A stretch of DNA of 64,000 nt from an uncultured Devosia sp. (GTDB taxonomy: Bacteria > Pseudomonadota > Alphaproteobacteria > Rhizobiales > Devosiaceae): NCBI RefSeq assembly GCF_913055165.1, contig NZ_CAJXJS010000001.1, positions 124,001 through 188,000 on the forward strand, read 5' to 3'. The position numbers were made by a program, and so were the translations under genes. Position 1 is the stretch's first letter, and each line of letters starts with the position of its first letter. Positions 43,710 to 51,873 of this stretch are shown in pieces. Below the pieces are notes generated by a model, which had not been told where the DNA came from, did no database searches, and saw nothing but the letters and a program-made list of their open reading frames with translations.

Positions 43710-45346
43710 GCGGGTCCCGTTTCCGCCGTGATGAGCGTGGCAATATGGCCGTGCTCTTCGCCTTCGGTTTTGCTGTTTCCGCCATGGTGTCGGCCTTGGC
43801 GGTGGATGCGGCCGCGCTCTATCACGAGCGTCGCGTCCTGCAGGCCGCAGTCGATCTGGCGGCCATCTCGGCGGCGGCCGATCCCTCCCGCGCCACCGAG
43901 ATCGCCCAATCCGTGCTGGCGGAGGCGCAGCTCCTTGCCCCCGCCAGCACGGATGGGCTGACTGTCCTTCCGGGTCGCTATGACCCGACCGAACCGGACA
44001 TTGCCGACCGCTTCAGGCCCGGACAGGCCCCGCACAATGCCGTTTCGGTCACCCTCAACCGGCCCGGCAGGCTTTATTTCGCGGCCAGCTTTGCCGCCGT
44101 GCCGACCCTCCAGGCATCGGGCATTGCGGCGGTAACCCCCGAGGTGTCCTTCTCGGTCGGCTCGCGCCTCGCCAGCCTCAATAATGGCCTCGCCAATGCC
44201 ATTCTGTCGGGCCTGCTCGGCACCACACTGTCCCTGTCGGTGCTCGACTACACCGCGCTCGCCGCGGCCCAGATCGATGCACTGGGATTTCTCGACGCCC
44301 TGGCCACCCAATTGGGCGTGACCGCCGGAAGCTACGACGATCTGCTCACGACCAAGGCCGGGGCAGGGGATATTGCCGCCGCGCTGGCATCGCTCACCAA
44401 TGGCACTGCACAATCCGCCTTGATGCTGCTCGCCACCGCCGGCACCGGCGCCGATGTGGAGCTGGGCAAGCTGATCGACCTGGGCCGGCTGGGAGGGCTG
44501 GAGCTTGGCAGCGCCGGGGTCGCCGACCTGTCCCTGTCTGTGCTCGAACTGCTCTCGGCCGCCGCCGTGCTCAGCGATGGCGACAGCCAGGTCTCGCTCA
44601 ATCTCGGGGCTGCGGTGCCGGGGCTGGTGTCGCTGCAACTTGATCTCGCCATTGGCGAGCCTCCGCAGGGTGGCGGCTGGTTTGCCCTTGGGCCCCTGGG
44701 CACCATCATCCGCACCGCGCAGACTCGCTTGCGCCTCAGGGCCGAATTGCTGGGCGGACCGGCCCTGCTCGGCGCCGGCGTCAAGCTCCCGCTCTGGCTC
44801 GATCTGGCCCCCGCCGAGGCGCGCGCCGAAGTGGCCACCTGTCCCACCATCGGCGCGCCACATGGCAGCGCCACCATCGCCACGCGCCCCGGCGTGCTGC
44901 GCTTGAGCATTGGGGAGATGAGCGATGCGAGCCTTGCCGATTTCGGCGTGCCCCCTTCGGCCGCCCCGGTGCGCCTGATCAATATCCTGCTGCTGCGCGT
45001 CACCGGCGCGGCCATGGTCGAGCTGGCCCAGACCAGCCCGGTCCGGCTCGAATTTTCCTCAGCCGACATCGCCGCGGGCACCATGCGGACGGCGCGCACC
45101 GAAACGCTGGTGGCGTCCCTTGCGGATGCGCTGCTCGCCCGCCTCGACCTCACGGTCAATGTGCTGGGCCTTGGTCTCTCGCCGCCCCATCTCATCGCCC
45201 AGGCGGTGCGCAGCCTGCTCGTGCCGCTGGCGCCCCTGCTCGACAACACGATCAACGCCACGCTCTCCGCCCTGGGGCTGGGTCTGGGCGAGGCCGATGT
45301 GCGCGTCTATGGCGTGCGCTGCGATCGCTCTGTGCTGGTGGGGTAG
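43706..45346 (+). CDS. TadG-like pilus-associated protein
   Basis: 546 residues beginning with GTG in the end of the tadE-like gene. N-terminal RRDERGNMAVLFAFGFAVSA is the TadE/TadG membrane motif. A large extracytoplasmic part of alternating Ala/Leu/Gly-rich segments follows, with two cysteines (VATCPTIG, VRCDRS). TadG proteins are membrane-anchored accessory factors in adhesion pili; the von Willebrand domain typical of some is not evident. Confidence 0.78.
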   Translation: MSGSRFRRDERGNMAVLFAFGFAVSAMVSALAVDAAALYHERRVLQAAVDLAAISAAADPSRATEIAQSVLAEAQLLAPASTDGLTVLPGRYDPTEPDIADRFRPGQAPHNAVSVTLNRPGRLYFAASFAAVPTLQASGIAAVTPEVSFSVGSRLASLNNGLANAILSGLLGTTLSLSVLDYTALAAAQIDALGFLDALATQLGVTAGSYDDLLTTKAGAGDIAAALASLTNGTAQSALMLLATAGTGADVELGKLIDLGRLGGLELGSAGVADLSLSVLELLSAAAVLSDGDSQVSLNLGAAVPGLVSLQLDLAIGEPPQGGGWFALGPLGTIIRTAQTRLRLRAELLGGPALLGAGVKLPLWLDLAPAEARAEVATCPTIGAPHGSATIATRPGVLRLSIGEMSDASLADFGVPPSAAPVRLINILLLRVTGAAMVELAQTSPVRLEFSSADIAAGTMRTARTETLVASLADALLARLDLTVNVLGLGLSPPHLIAQAVRSLLVPLAPLLDNTINATLSALGLGLGEADVRVYGVRCDRSVLVG

Positions 45347-45551
45347 AATTCCCTGAGGACCAGCGCAGAAGAAAAATCACACAATTTCGCAGCCCCCACT
45401 TCCCGACTCCGCCCTGCCCGGTCTAGGCTGACGCACGTACATCCGGAGCGCTTCCGGCACGGCGTGTGACCGGCGGGCGCGACAAATCAACAATGGGAAG
45501 CAGGCGCGGCGTTTCCTTGAAACGCTGACTTGCTTTGGGAGGAATGCGCAG

Positions 45552-46676
45552 ATGAGCGCCAGGCGCCTGGGTATCGGCTTTATCGGTACCGGCAATATTT
45601 CGTCGGCCTATTTGAAGGCCATTCTGGGCAAGGACGGTTTGCCGGGCTTCGGCGTGCTCGACGTCAAGGCGCTCTCGGACATGCGGCCCGAAGCCGCCCA
45701 GGCCCGCGCCGATGAATTCGGCCTCAAGGCGATGAGTGTCGATGACATGCTCGCCGATCCCGGCATCGATCTGGTGGTCAACCTGACCATCCCGCGGGCC
45801 CATGTCGAAGTCGGCCTCAAATGCCTGGCCGCGGGCAAGCATGTCTATTCCGAAAAGCCGCTCGGCATCACCTTCGCCGAAGGCCGGAAGCTGCTCGACG
45901 CCGCCAATGCGGCGGGCCTCCGCATCGGCTCGGCACCCGATACATTCCTCGGCGGCGCCCATCAGCAGGCCCGCGCCGTGGTCGATAGCGGCGTACTGGG
46001 GCAATTGGTTGGCGGCACCGCCTTCATGCAGAGCCCCGGCCACGAAAGCTGGCATCCCGACCCGGCCTTTTACTATGACCTGGGCGGTGGCCCCATGCTC
46101 GACATGGGCCCCTATTACATCACCGACCTGGTCAATCTGCTTGGGCCCGTGGCAAAGGTCTCGGCCATGTCCTCGCGCCTGCGGACCGAACGCACCATCA
46201 CCTCCGAGCCCAAAAAGGGCCAGACCATGCCGGTGCATATCGACACCCATGTCACCGGCGCGCTCGGCTTTGCCAATGGCGCCATCGTACAGATCGCCAT
46301 GAGCTTCGATGTCGCCGCCCACAAGCACGTCCCGCTCGAGCTCTATGGCACCGAGCAGACCCTGATCGTGCCCGATCCGAACCACTTCGGCGGCACGGTG
46401 GAGCTGCGCAGGCGCGGCCGCGACCAGGACTGGGCCGAAGTCAAGCTTGAGGCCCCCTTTGCGGACGGCAATTACCGCTCGCTCGGGGTCGCCGACATGG
46501 CCGCCGCCATTCTTGACAACCGGCCGCACCGCGCCAATGGCGATCTGGCCCTGCATGTGCTCGAGGTGATGGAAGCCTTCGAGATCGCCGCGCGCGACGG
46601 CCGCACTGTCGATATCAAGACACCCGTCGAACGGCCCGCCCCGCTTGCCGAAAGCCTCAGGGGCGGAGCCCTATAG
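45552..46676 (+). CDS. Gfo/Idh/MocA-family oxidoreductase
   Basis: 374 residues, NAD(P)-dependent, acting on sugars or inositols. Rossmann motif GIGFIGTGNISSAYLKAILG; EKPLGIT marks the family's catalytic-type Lys; a C-terminal beta-sheet domain follows (GGGPMLDMGPYYITDLVNLLG with the conserved Asp and adjacent Tyr-Tyr). GGGAGGAATGCGCAG precedes the ATG. No sugar transporter is beside it; substrate unknown. Confidence 0.88.
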   Translation: MSARRLGIGFIGTGNISSAYLKAILGKDGLPGFGVLDVKALSDMRPEAAQARADEFGLKAMSVDDMLADPGIDLVVNLTIPRAHVEVGLKCLAAGKHVYSEKPLGITFAEGRKLLDAANAAGLRIGSAPDTFLGGAHQQARAVVDSGVLGQLVGGTAFMQSPGHESWHPDPAFYYDLGGGPMLDMGPYYITDLVNLLGPVAKVSAMSSRLRTERTITSEPKKGQTMPVHIDTHVTGALGFANGAIVQIAMSFDVAAHKHVPLELYGTEQTLIVPDPNHFGGTVELRRRGRDQDWAEVKLEAPFADGNYRSLGVADMAAAILDNRPHRANGDLALHVLEVMEAFEIAARDGRTVDIKTPVERPAPLAESLRGGAL

Positions 46677-46702
46677 GCGCCGCGCCAGCAGGCACCCGAC
46701 CC

Positions 46703-46776
46703 CCATTCCCTCCCCCTTGTGGGGAGGGTCGTAAAGCTGGACGCACCGTGTCCTGGCGCAGCTAGGGTGGGGGGCG
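46703..46776. repeat. extragenic palindromic repeat, type C
   Basis: CCCTCCCCCTTGTGGGGAGGG followed 30 bases later by GCTAGGGTGGGGGGCGG. A related sequence is at 63685-63750. It lies between the converging oxidoreductase and secreted-protein genes. Confidence 0.75.
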
Positions 46777-46786
46777 GACGTCTTGC

Positions 46787-47392
46787 CTACCAATACCAGC
46801 CCAGCTCACCGGCTGCGTCGGCATCAAAATACAGCGTCACCAGCGCATCATCGGCGGGGTTGGTTTCCCCGTCGATATACTGGCGTTGCAGCAGGGTCAC
46901 CGTCTCTGCGGCCTTGTCCTGATGCTGATAGAGATAGTCGAAACAGTCATCGTCATCCTCCACGCTGACGATGCTGTAGATCTCCTCCTTCAGCGCTGCC
47001 AGCGCGCGACCTTCAATGGCCGTGCCATCGGTCCTCTCGTAACCGCGGACTGTGGGCACCCAGTCATTGCCGGTCTCGCAGATATAGCGATCCTCTTTGA
47101 AGACGCCGCGGTCGACAAAGGAGATGTCGACCTCTTCGCTCCAGGGGTTGGAAATCTCATAGATTGCCCCGGTTTCGCTCACCGCCAGATAGATATCGGA
47201 CCAGGCGCAATTGCCGTCCTGCAGCCGGTAGCACCAGCGCTCCGCGCCCATCATCAGCACGGCCACATCGCTGATCGGTATCAGCTTGCCCGCCTTCATG
47301 CGGTCGATCACCGCCTGGCTGCCCGCGTCCTGTGCCGCTGCCGGGCCAGTCAGGCCGGCGCACAGGGCAATGAGTAAAGCTGCAAGGCGCAT
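46787..47392 (-). CDS. secreted protein of unknown function
   Basis: 201 residues. A signal peptide to about residue 20 (LTGPAAAQ) is followed by an acidic mature protein rich in Asp/Glu, with four cysteines (ERWCYRLQDGNCAW, DRYICETG, DDDDCFDY) that suggest two disulfides. No family recognised. Confidence 0.68.
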   Translation of the reverse strand: MRLAALLIALCAGLTGPAAAQDAGSQAVIDRMKAGKLIPISDVAVLMMGAERWCYRLQDGNCAWSDIYLAVSETGAIYEISNPWSEEVDISFVDRGVFKEDRYICETGNDWVPTVRGYERTDGTAIEGRALAALKEEIYSIVSVEDDDDCFDYLYQHQDKAAETVTLLQRQYIDGETNPADDALVTLYFDADAAGELGWYW

Positions 47393-47455
47393 GGCGATCC
47401 TCCCAAGATCAAGGTCTTCACTCTAAGCTGGCAAGCGGGGCAAAGATAACCCCCC

Positions 47456-47492
47456 TTGACAGGCGCTCTATATGTAACAATAAAAGTTACAT
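47456..47492 (+). promoter_or_regulatory. promoter and Rrf2 operator, with possibly leaderless start
   Basis: TTGACA at 47456-47461 is a consensus -35. About 17 bases later lies AATAAA (weak -10). ATGTAAC-N7-GTTACAT (47472-47478, 47486-47492) is a perfect inverted repeat that covers the -10 region and includes the ATG of the rrf2 gene. With this spacing transcription would begin close to the ATG. Confidence 0.65.
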
Positions 47493-47928
47493 GAAACGAT
47501 CAAGCCGCCTTTCCATCGCCTTGCACGCCCTGGTGCACCTCCACGCCCAGCCCGGCAAGCAGCTCAGCTCGGCCGCATTGGCCACTTGCCTGATGACCAA
47601 TCCCGTCGTCGTGCGCCGCATTCTGGGCGAATTGCGCGAGGCGGCGATAGTCGATGCCAGCAAGGGGCCCAATGGCGGCTGGACGCTCAGCCGTCCGGCC
47701 ACCGAAATCACCCTGCGCGATGTCTATGCCGCTCTTGGTGAGCGGATGCTGGTGCGCACCGAAAGCGATCCGGGCGACGTCACCTGCGCCATTGTTCGGT
47801 CGGTCGATCGGGTCATGCACGATTTTCTCGATGATGCCGAGGCCCTCTTGGCCGCCCGCCTGCAGCGGGTGCGCCTGAGCGACCTGGCCACCGACGCGCT
47901 CCATGCGGGGTTCCCCCGCCTGGACTGA
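47491..47928 (+). CDS. Rrf2-family transcriptional regulator
   Basis: 145 residues. Winged helix at the N-terminus (RLSIALHALVHLHAQPGKQL, LATCLMTNPVVVRRILGELR) and the family's glycine-rich wing KGPNGGWTLSRP. Only two cysteines exist (Cys33 and one in DVTCAIV), so the three-Cys Fe-S site of IscR/NsrR is absent; sensing must be different, perhaps thiol-based. A perfect palindrome overlaps its start. A flavin oxidoreductase gene follows 83 bases downstream and is its likely target. Confidence 0.88.
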   Translation: MKRSSRLSIALHALVHLHAQPGKQLSSAALATCLMTNPVVVRRILGELREAAIVDASKGPNGGWTLSRPATEITLRDVYAALGERMLVRTESDPGDVTCAIVRSVDRVMHDFLDDAEALLAARLQRVRLSDLATDALHAGFPRLD

Positions 47929-48011
47929 CATTACCAACCCCAGAGCGGGCCTCAGGCGCTGCCAGGCCGTGGCAGCGAACGGTTCTGCTCGCCCAGAAAA
48001 GGACCTGAAAC

Positions 48012-48902
48012 ATGCAGGATGTCATCATCATCGGCGGCAGCTTTGCCGGCCTCACCGCCGCCATGCAACTGGGCCGCGCCCGCCGCAAGGTCACCGTGCT
48101 CGACACCGGCCTCAACCGCAATCGCTACGCCGAACACGCCCACAATATCTTCGGCCATGACGGCATCCCGCCGGGCGAATTGCTCGCCACAGCCCGCCAC
48201 CAGGTCCAGCACTATCCAACGGTGCAACTGGTCGGCGCCAGGGCCCAGCTCGTCACCGGCGAGCCCGATGATTTCCGCGTCACCACCGCCGATGGTGAAA
48301 CCATTGCCGGCCGCCGCCTGATCCTGAGTTATGGCATTGTCGATGAAATGCCCGACATTCCCGGTTTTGCCCAATGCTGGGGCAAAACGGTCATCCACTG
48401 CCCCTTCTGCCACGGCTATGAAGTGGCCGGAAAACGCTGGGGCCTGCTCTATTCCTCGCCCATGTCGCTGCATGGTCCCACGCTCTACGCCAACTGGACC
48501 GACGACATCACCCTGATCCTGGATGGTCACGACATCCCCGAGGAGGAGCGCCACAAGCTCGAAAAGCGCGGCGTCAGGATCACAAATGGCAAGCTCACCA
48601 GCATCACCCATGACCAGGGCCTAGTGCGCGGGGTCACGCTTGAAGACGGCACCGAAATCGGTCTCGATGCGCTTTATGCCCATCCGCGCAATCGCCCCTC
48701 GGCCGATCTGCATGCCCAGCTTGGCCTCGACATGAAAGACACCCCGACCGGCACCATGATCGCCATTGGCGATATGCAGGCCGCCTCCCGCCCCGGCATC
48801 TTCGCCGCCGGCGACCTCGTCACCGGCATGCACTCGGTCACCTTCGCAAGCAACACCGGCTCGCTGGCGGCCATGGGCGCACTGCAGTCGATGATGGCGT
48901 GA
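48012..48902 (+). CDS. thioredoxin-reductase-like NAD(P)/FAD oxidoreductase
   Basis: 296 residues. FAD-binding GGSFAGLTAAMQLGRARRKV and a redox-type CPFCHGYEV (CxxC) in the NADPH domain place it in the thioredoxin reductase superfamily, but the N-terminus and the C-terminal FAAGDLVTG resemble the short YpdA-like/AhpF-like single proteins. It probably reduces a thiol or small protein disulfide. Its gene follows an rrf2-family regulator in the same direction, a common pairing. Confidence 0.85.
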   Translation: MQDVIIIGGSFAGLTAAMQLGRARRKVTVLDTGLNRNRYAEHAHNIFGHDGIPPGELLATARHQVQHYPTVQLVGARAQLVTGEPDDFRVTTADGETIAGRRLILSYGIVDEMPDIPGFAQCWGKTVIHCPFCHGYEVAGKRWGLLYSSPMSLHGPTLYANWTDDITLILDGHDIPEEERHKLEKRGVRITNGKLTSITHDQGLVRGVTLEDGTEIGLDALYAHPRNRPSADLHAQLGLDMKDTPTGTMIAIGDMQAASRPGIFAAGDLVTGMHSVTFASNTGSLAAMGALQSMMA

Positions 48903-48911
48903 GGGCGCCGA

Positions 48912-49033
48912 CGCACCCCCACCCAACCTCCCCCTGAAGAAGGGGGAGGAGCGCATCGAGTTCATCCTCGGTCTGGCGGCGATCACCGGCAGACCCCTCC
49001 CCCTTCTTCAGGGGGAGGTTGGGTGGGGGTGCG
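48912..49033. repeat. perfect 38-bp inverted repeat (type B) between convergent genes
   Basis: Left arm 48912-48949 and right arm 48996-49033 are exact reverse complements, with a 46-base loop. Each arm contains the core CCTCCCCCTGAAGAAGGGGG, itself a palindrome, which occurs again at 63945. The structure sits between the ends of the flavoprotein and aldo/keto reductase genes and may terminate both. Confidence 0.9.
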
Positions 49034-49038
49034 AACCC

Positions 49039-50076
49039 TTACCGCAACCAGCCCTGCGGTCGCGGATGCAGCTCCATCTGCCCGCCGGCAGTGGCCTCGT
49101 CGATCGCCGCAATCTCCTCATCGTTGAGATCGAGATTGTTCAGCACGCCCAGATTGTCTTTGAGCTGTTCGAGCGTCCGCACCCCAATCAGCGCCGAGGT
49201 CATTTCCTTGCGCCGCAGCACCCAGCTCAGCGCCAGTTGCACCATGGACTGGCCGCGCGCCTTGGCAATCTCGCCCACCTTGTCGACCGCTTCGAGCACC
49301 CGCGGCTCGATATGGCTGGCGCGCAAGGTGCCGTTTGGATTGTCGCCCCGCGCGCCTTCGGTTTGCCCGCGATTATACTTGCCCGAAAGCACCCCCTGCG
49401 CCAGCGGCGAAAAGGCGATGACGCCGATCCCCAACTCGCCGCAGGCATCAATCGTGTGATCGTTCTCGATCCAGCGATTGATCATTGAATAGCTCGGCTG
49501 GTGGATAGTGGTCGCCACCCCCATTTCTTTCAGGATCCGATGCGCTTCGCGCGTCTGCTGTTCCGGGTAGGACGAGATGCCGACATAAAGCGCCTTGCCT
49601 GATTTGACCGCATGGGCCAGCGCGCCCATGGTTTCTTCGAGCGGCGTGTCGGGATCGAAGCGGTGCGAATAGAAAATGTCGACATAGTCGAGCCCCATGC
49701 GCTTGAGCGACTGGTCGAGGCTCGCCAGCAGGTACTTGCGGCTCCCCCATTCGCCATAGGGTCCCGGCCACATATTGTAGCCTGCCTTGGTCGAAATGAT
49801 CATCTCGTCGCGATAGGGCCGGAAGTCGCGGGCCATCACCTGCCCGAACAGCTCTTCGGACGATCCTGCCGGCGGCCCGTAATTATTGGCCAGGTCGAAA
49901 TGGGTCACGCCTTGGTCGAAGGCATAGCCCAGAATTTCCATGGCGCTGGGATAGTCCCGCGTGCCGCCGAAATTCTGCCATAGCCCCAGGCTCACCACCG
50001 GCAGCTTCAGCCCCGATATGCCCGAACGGCGGTATTGCATGGTGTCATAGCGCGCCGGATCGGCCCGATAGGTCAT
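49039..50076 (-). CDS. YghZ-like aldo/keto reductase (AKR14)
   Basis: 345 residues. The N-terminus YDTMQYRRSGISGLKLPVVS and GVTHFDLANNYGPPAGSSEE are diagnostic of the YghZ/L-glyceraldehyde-3-phosphate reductase group; tetrad Asp, Tyr, Lys (IISTKAGY) and His (DIFYSHRFDPDTP) are intact. It reduces L-glyceraldehyde 3-phosphate and other aldehydes such as methylglyoxal. GGGAGAGAC precedes the ATG at 50076. Confidence 0.92.
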   Translation of the reverse strand: MTYRADPARYDTMQYRRSGISGLKLPVVSLGLWQNFGGTRDYPSAMEILGYAFDQGVTHFDLANNYGPPAGSSEELFGQVMARDFRPYRDEMIISTKAGYNMWPGPYGEWGSRKYLLASLDQSLKRMGLDYVDIFYSHRFDPDTPLEETMGALAHAVKSGKALYVGISSYPEQQTREAHRILKEMGVATTIHQPSYSMINRWIENDHTIDACGELGIGVIAFSPLAQGVLSGKYNRGQTEGARGDNPNGTLRASHIEPRVLEAVDKVGEIAKARGQSMVQLALSWVLRRKEMTSALIGVRTLEQLKDNLGVLNNLDLNDEEIAAIDEATAGGQMELHPRPQGWLR

Positions 50077-50147
50077 GGTGTCTCTCCCAATTTTGTGGCA
50101 GCGGCCGCCCCGTGACGCCGGGCGCGGCCGGTGGTATGAGCGGCGCC

Positions 50148-51185
50148 ATGAACGCGCCCGGCTCGAAATCCATGTCCAGTTTGCCCCAGACCCCTCATCC
50201 ATACAAGGTGATGGCCATCTATAAATTCGCAGCTCTGCCCGATGCCGAAGCGCTGAAAGGCCCATTGGCCGAATTCTGCTGTGGCCGCAATATCAAGGGC
50301 ACGCTGATCCTCGCCCCCGAAGGCATCAACGGCACCGTCGCCGGCACGCCTGAGGCCATCGACGCGCTGGCCAATTATCTCTTCGCCTCCGGTCCCTTCG
50401 GCACCCGGCTTGCCGGCGCCGAGGTGAAATATTCATTTGCCGACACAGCCCCCTTCCTGCGCATGAAAGTGCGCCTGAAGCCCGAAATCGTCACCCTGCG
50501 CGCGCCCCAGGTCGATCCCAGCCGTCAGGTCGGCACCTATGTCGAACCCGAGGATTGGAACGCGCTGATCGAGCGCAATGACGTGGTGCTGGTCGATACC
50601 CGCAATGACTATGAAGTGGGTCTGGGGACCTTTCAGCGCGCCCTCGATCCGCACACTTCGAGCTTTGTCGAATTCAAGGACTATGTCGAAAAGCACCTCG
50701 ATCCGAAAAAGGATAAGAAGGTCGCCATGTTCTGCACCGGCGGCATCCGCTGCGAAAAAGCCTCGTCATACTTGTTGAGCCAGGGCTTTGAGGAGGTCTT
50801 TCATCTCAAGGGCGGGATTTTGAAATATCTCGAAGTGGTGCCCGAGGCGCAAAGCCGGTTTTCCGGCGAATGCTTCGTGTTCGATGAGCGTGTCTCGGTC
50901 GGCCACGGGCTCGAACTGGGCAATGCCACCCTCTGCCGCGCCTGTCGCCATCCATTGACCGAGGCTGACCGGCGCCACGCCGATTTCCACGAAGGCATCT
51001 CCTGCCCCTATTGCGCCGGTGACACCGCCAAGCATCAGGCCGCCGCCGAGCGCCAGCGCCAGATGGACCTGGCCCGGCAACGCGGTCTCTCGCATATGGG
51101 CGACGCCGCCCTCACCGACGCCGAACGCCGCCGCCAGCAGAAAAAAGCGCAGGCCGAGCGGGCGCGGCAAATCAATAAGGACTAA
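50148..51185 (+). CDS. trhO: tRNA uridine(34) hydroxylase TrhO (YceA/rhodanese family)
   Basis: Oxygen-dependent hydroxylation of U34 in tRNA. About 345 residues: acylphosphatase-like N-terminal domain (EFCCGRNIKGTLILAPEGIN), rhodanese domain with active-site Cys196 in MFCTGGIRCEK, and a C-terminal zinc-ribbon-like part (CRACRHPLTEADRRH, CPYCAGD) found in long members. A Lys/Arg/Gln-rich tail follows. The start is uncertain: Met codons at 50148 and 50172 are both plausible. Confidence 0.93.
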   Translation: MNAPGSKSMSSLPQTPHPYKVMAIYKFAALPDAEALKGPLAEFCCGRNIKGTLILAPEGINGTVAGTPEAIDALANYLFASGPFGTRLAGAEVKYSFADTAPFLRMKVRLKPEIVTLRAPQVDPSRQVGTYVEPEDWNALIERNDVVLVDTRNDYEVGLGTFQRALDPHTSSFVEFKDYVEKHLDPKKDKKVAMFCTGGIRCEKASSYLLSQGFEEVFHLKGGILKYLEVVPEAQSRFSGECFVFDERVSVGHGLELGNATLCRACRHPLTEADRRHADFHEGISCPYCAGDTAKHQAAAERQRQMDLARQRGLSHMGDAALTDAERRRQQKKAQAERARQINKD

Positions 51186-51496
51186 GCTGCCCGCGGTGCG
51201 ATAGCTTGCAAGTCCGCGCCGATTTCGCGCCGTTTCTTCATCAGGTCAAACTCTGCCTGCAGTGACAGGAAAAATCCTTCCGACAGGCCGAAGTACCGCG
51301 CGAGCCGAAGATCTGTGTCCGCACTGACACTGCGCTCACCCAAGACGATTTCGTTTATGCGCCGGGGAGGTACGTGGATGGCGCGGGCCAAAGCATTCTG
51401 GCTCAACCCCATCGGCTTCAGGAAGTCCTCGAGCAGGATTTCTCCCGGATGCGGATTGGGCAGCACCTCTTCAATGGTAGTCGACAATTGCGACAT
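51182..51496 (-). CDS. higA: HigA-family antitoxin
   Basis: 104 residues with an Xre-type helix-turn-helix: HPGEILLEDFLKPMGLSQNA, then RAIHVPPRRINEIVLGERSV and ARYFGLSEGFFLSLQAE. This is the VapI/HigA antidote family. It is preceded by the toxin gene, with a 26-base overlap, and GGAGGACC lies before its ATG at 51496. Its stop overlaps the trhO end by four bases on the opposite strand. It would neutralise HigB and repress the operon. Confidence 0.92.
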   Translation of the reverse strand: MSQLSTTIEEVLPNPHPGEILLEDFLKPMGLSQNALARAIHVPPRRINEIVLGERSVSADTDLRLARYFGLSEGFFLSLQAEFDLMKKRREIGADLQAIAPRAA

Positions 51497-51752
51497 CGCG
51501 CGGTCCTCCTTCTTCCCAAACAAAACAGATCCGCCATTGGTCATTGATGCGAACGCTCCATTGTCCAGCGCGTTTGCCTTTGAGACTCTCCAACCGATTT
51601 CCCGGCGGCACGCGAAGATCGCTTATGGTCCGGGCCGCATGCAGCAGACGCAGTTTGCGCAGGGCGATGGCCTGAATATCACCGGGCAGTTTGCGGCTGT
51701 GCCGCCCCTGCCAGATACGCTCCGTTTCGCCATCTGAAAAGCTTTGGATCAC
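51471..51752 (-). CDS. higB: HigB-family toxin (RelE/ParE fold)
   Basis: 93 residues: MIQSFSDGETERIWQGRHSR, then LRKLRLLHAARTISDLRVPPGNRLE and GQWSVRINDQWRICFVWEEG. These match HigB mRNA interferases that cut translated mRNA on the ribosome. The toxin-first order is typical of higBA. Two inverted-repeat operators sit just upstream of the ATG. Confidence 0.92.
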   Translation of the reverse strand: MIQSFSDGETERIWQGRHSRKLPGDIQAIALRKLRLLHAARTISDLRVPPGNRLESLKGKRAGQWSVRINDQWRICFVWEEGGPRDVAIVDYH

Positions 51753-51762
51753 GGGCTGAATA

Positions 51763-51794
51763 TAACGCCCTGCGTTACATAACGCAATGCGTTA
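51763..51794. promoter_or_regulatory. tandem HigA operators
   Basis: TAACGC-N3-GCGTTA occurs twice (51763-51777 and 51780-51794), with a centre-to-centre distance of 17 bases, immediately upstream of higB (start 51752). Identical half-sites and spacing fit two repressor dimers on the promoter. Confidence 0.85.
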
Positions 51795-51873
51795 TGAGCA
51801 AATCGACGCATCGACATTGTCTATCTGAGCAGCGATGTTCAGTGCAGAAGTTCAATTCGCATAAGCCTTTCCA

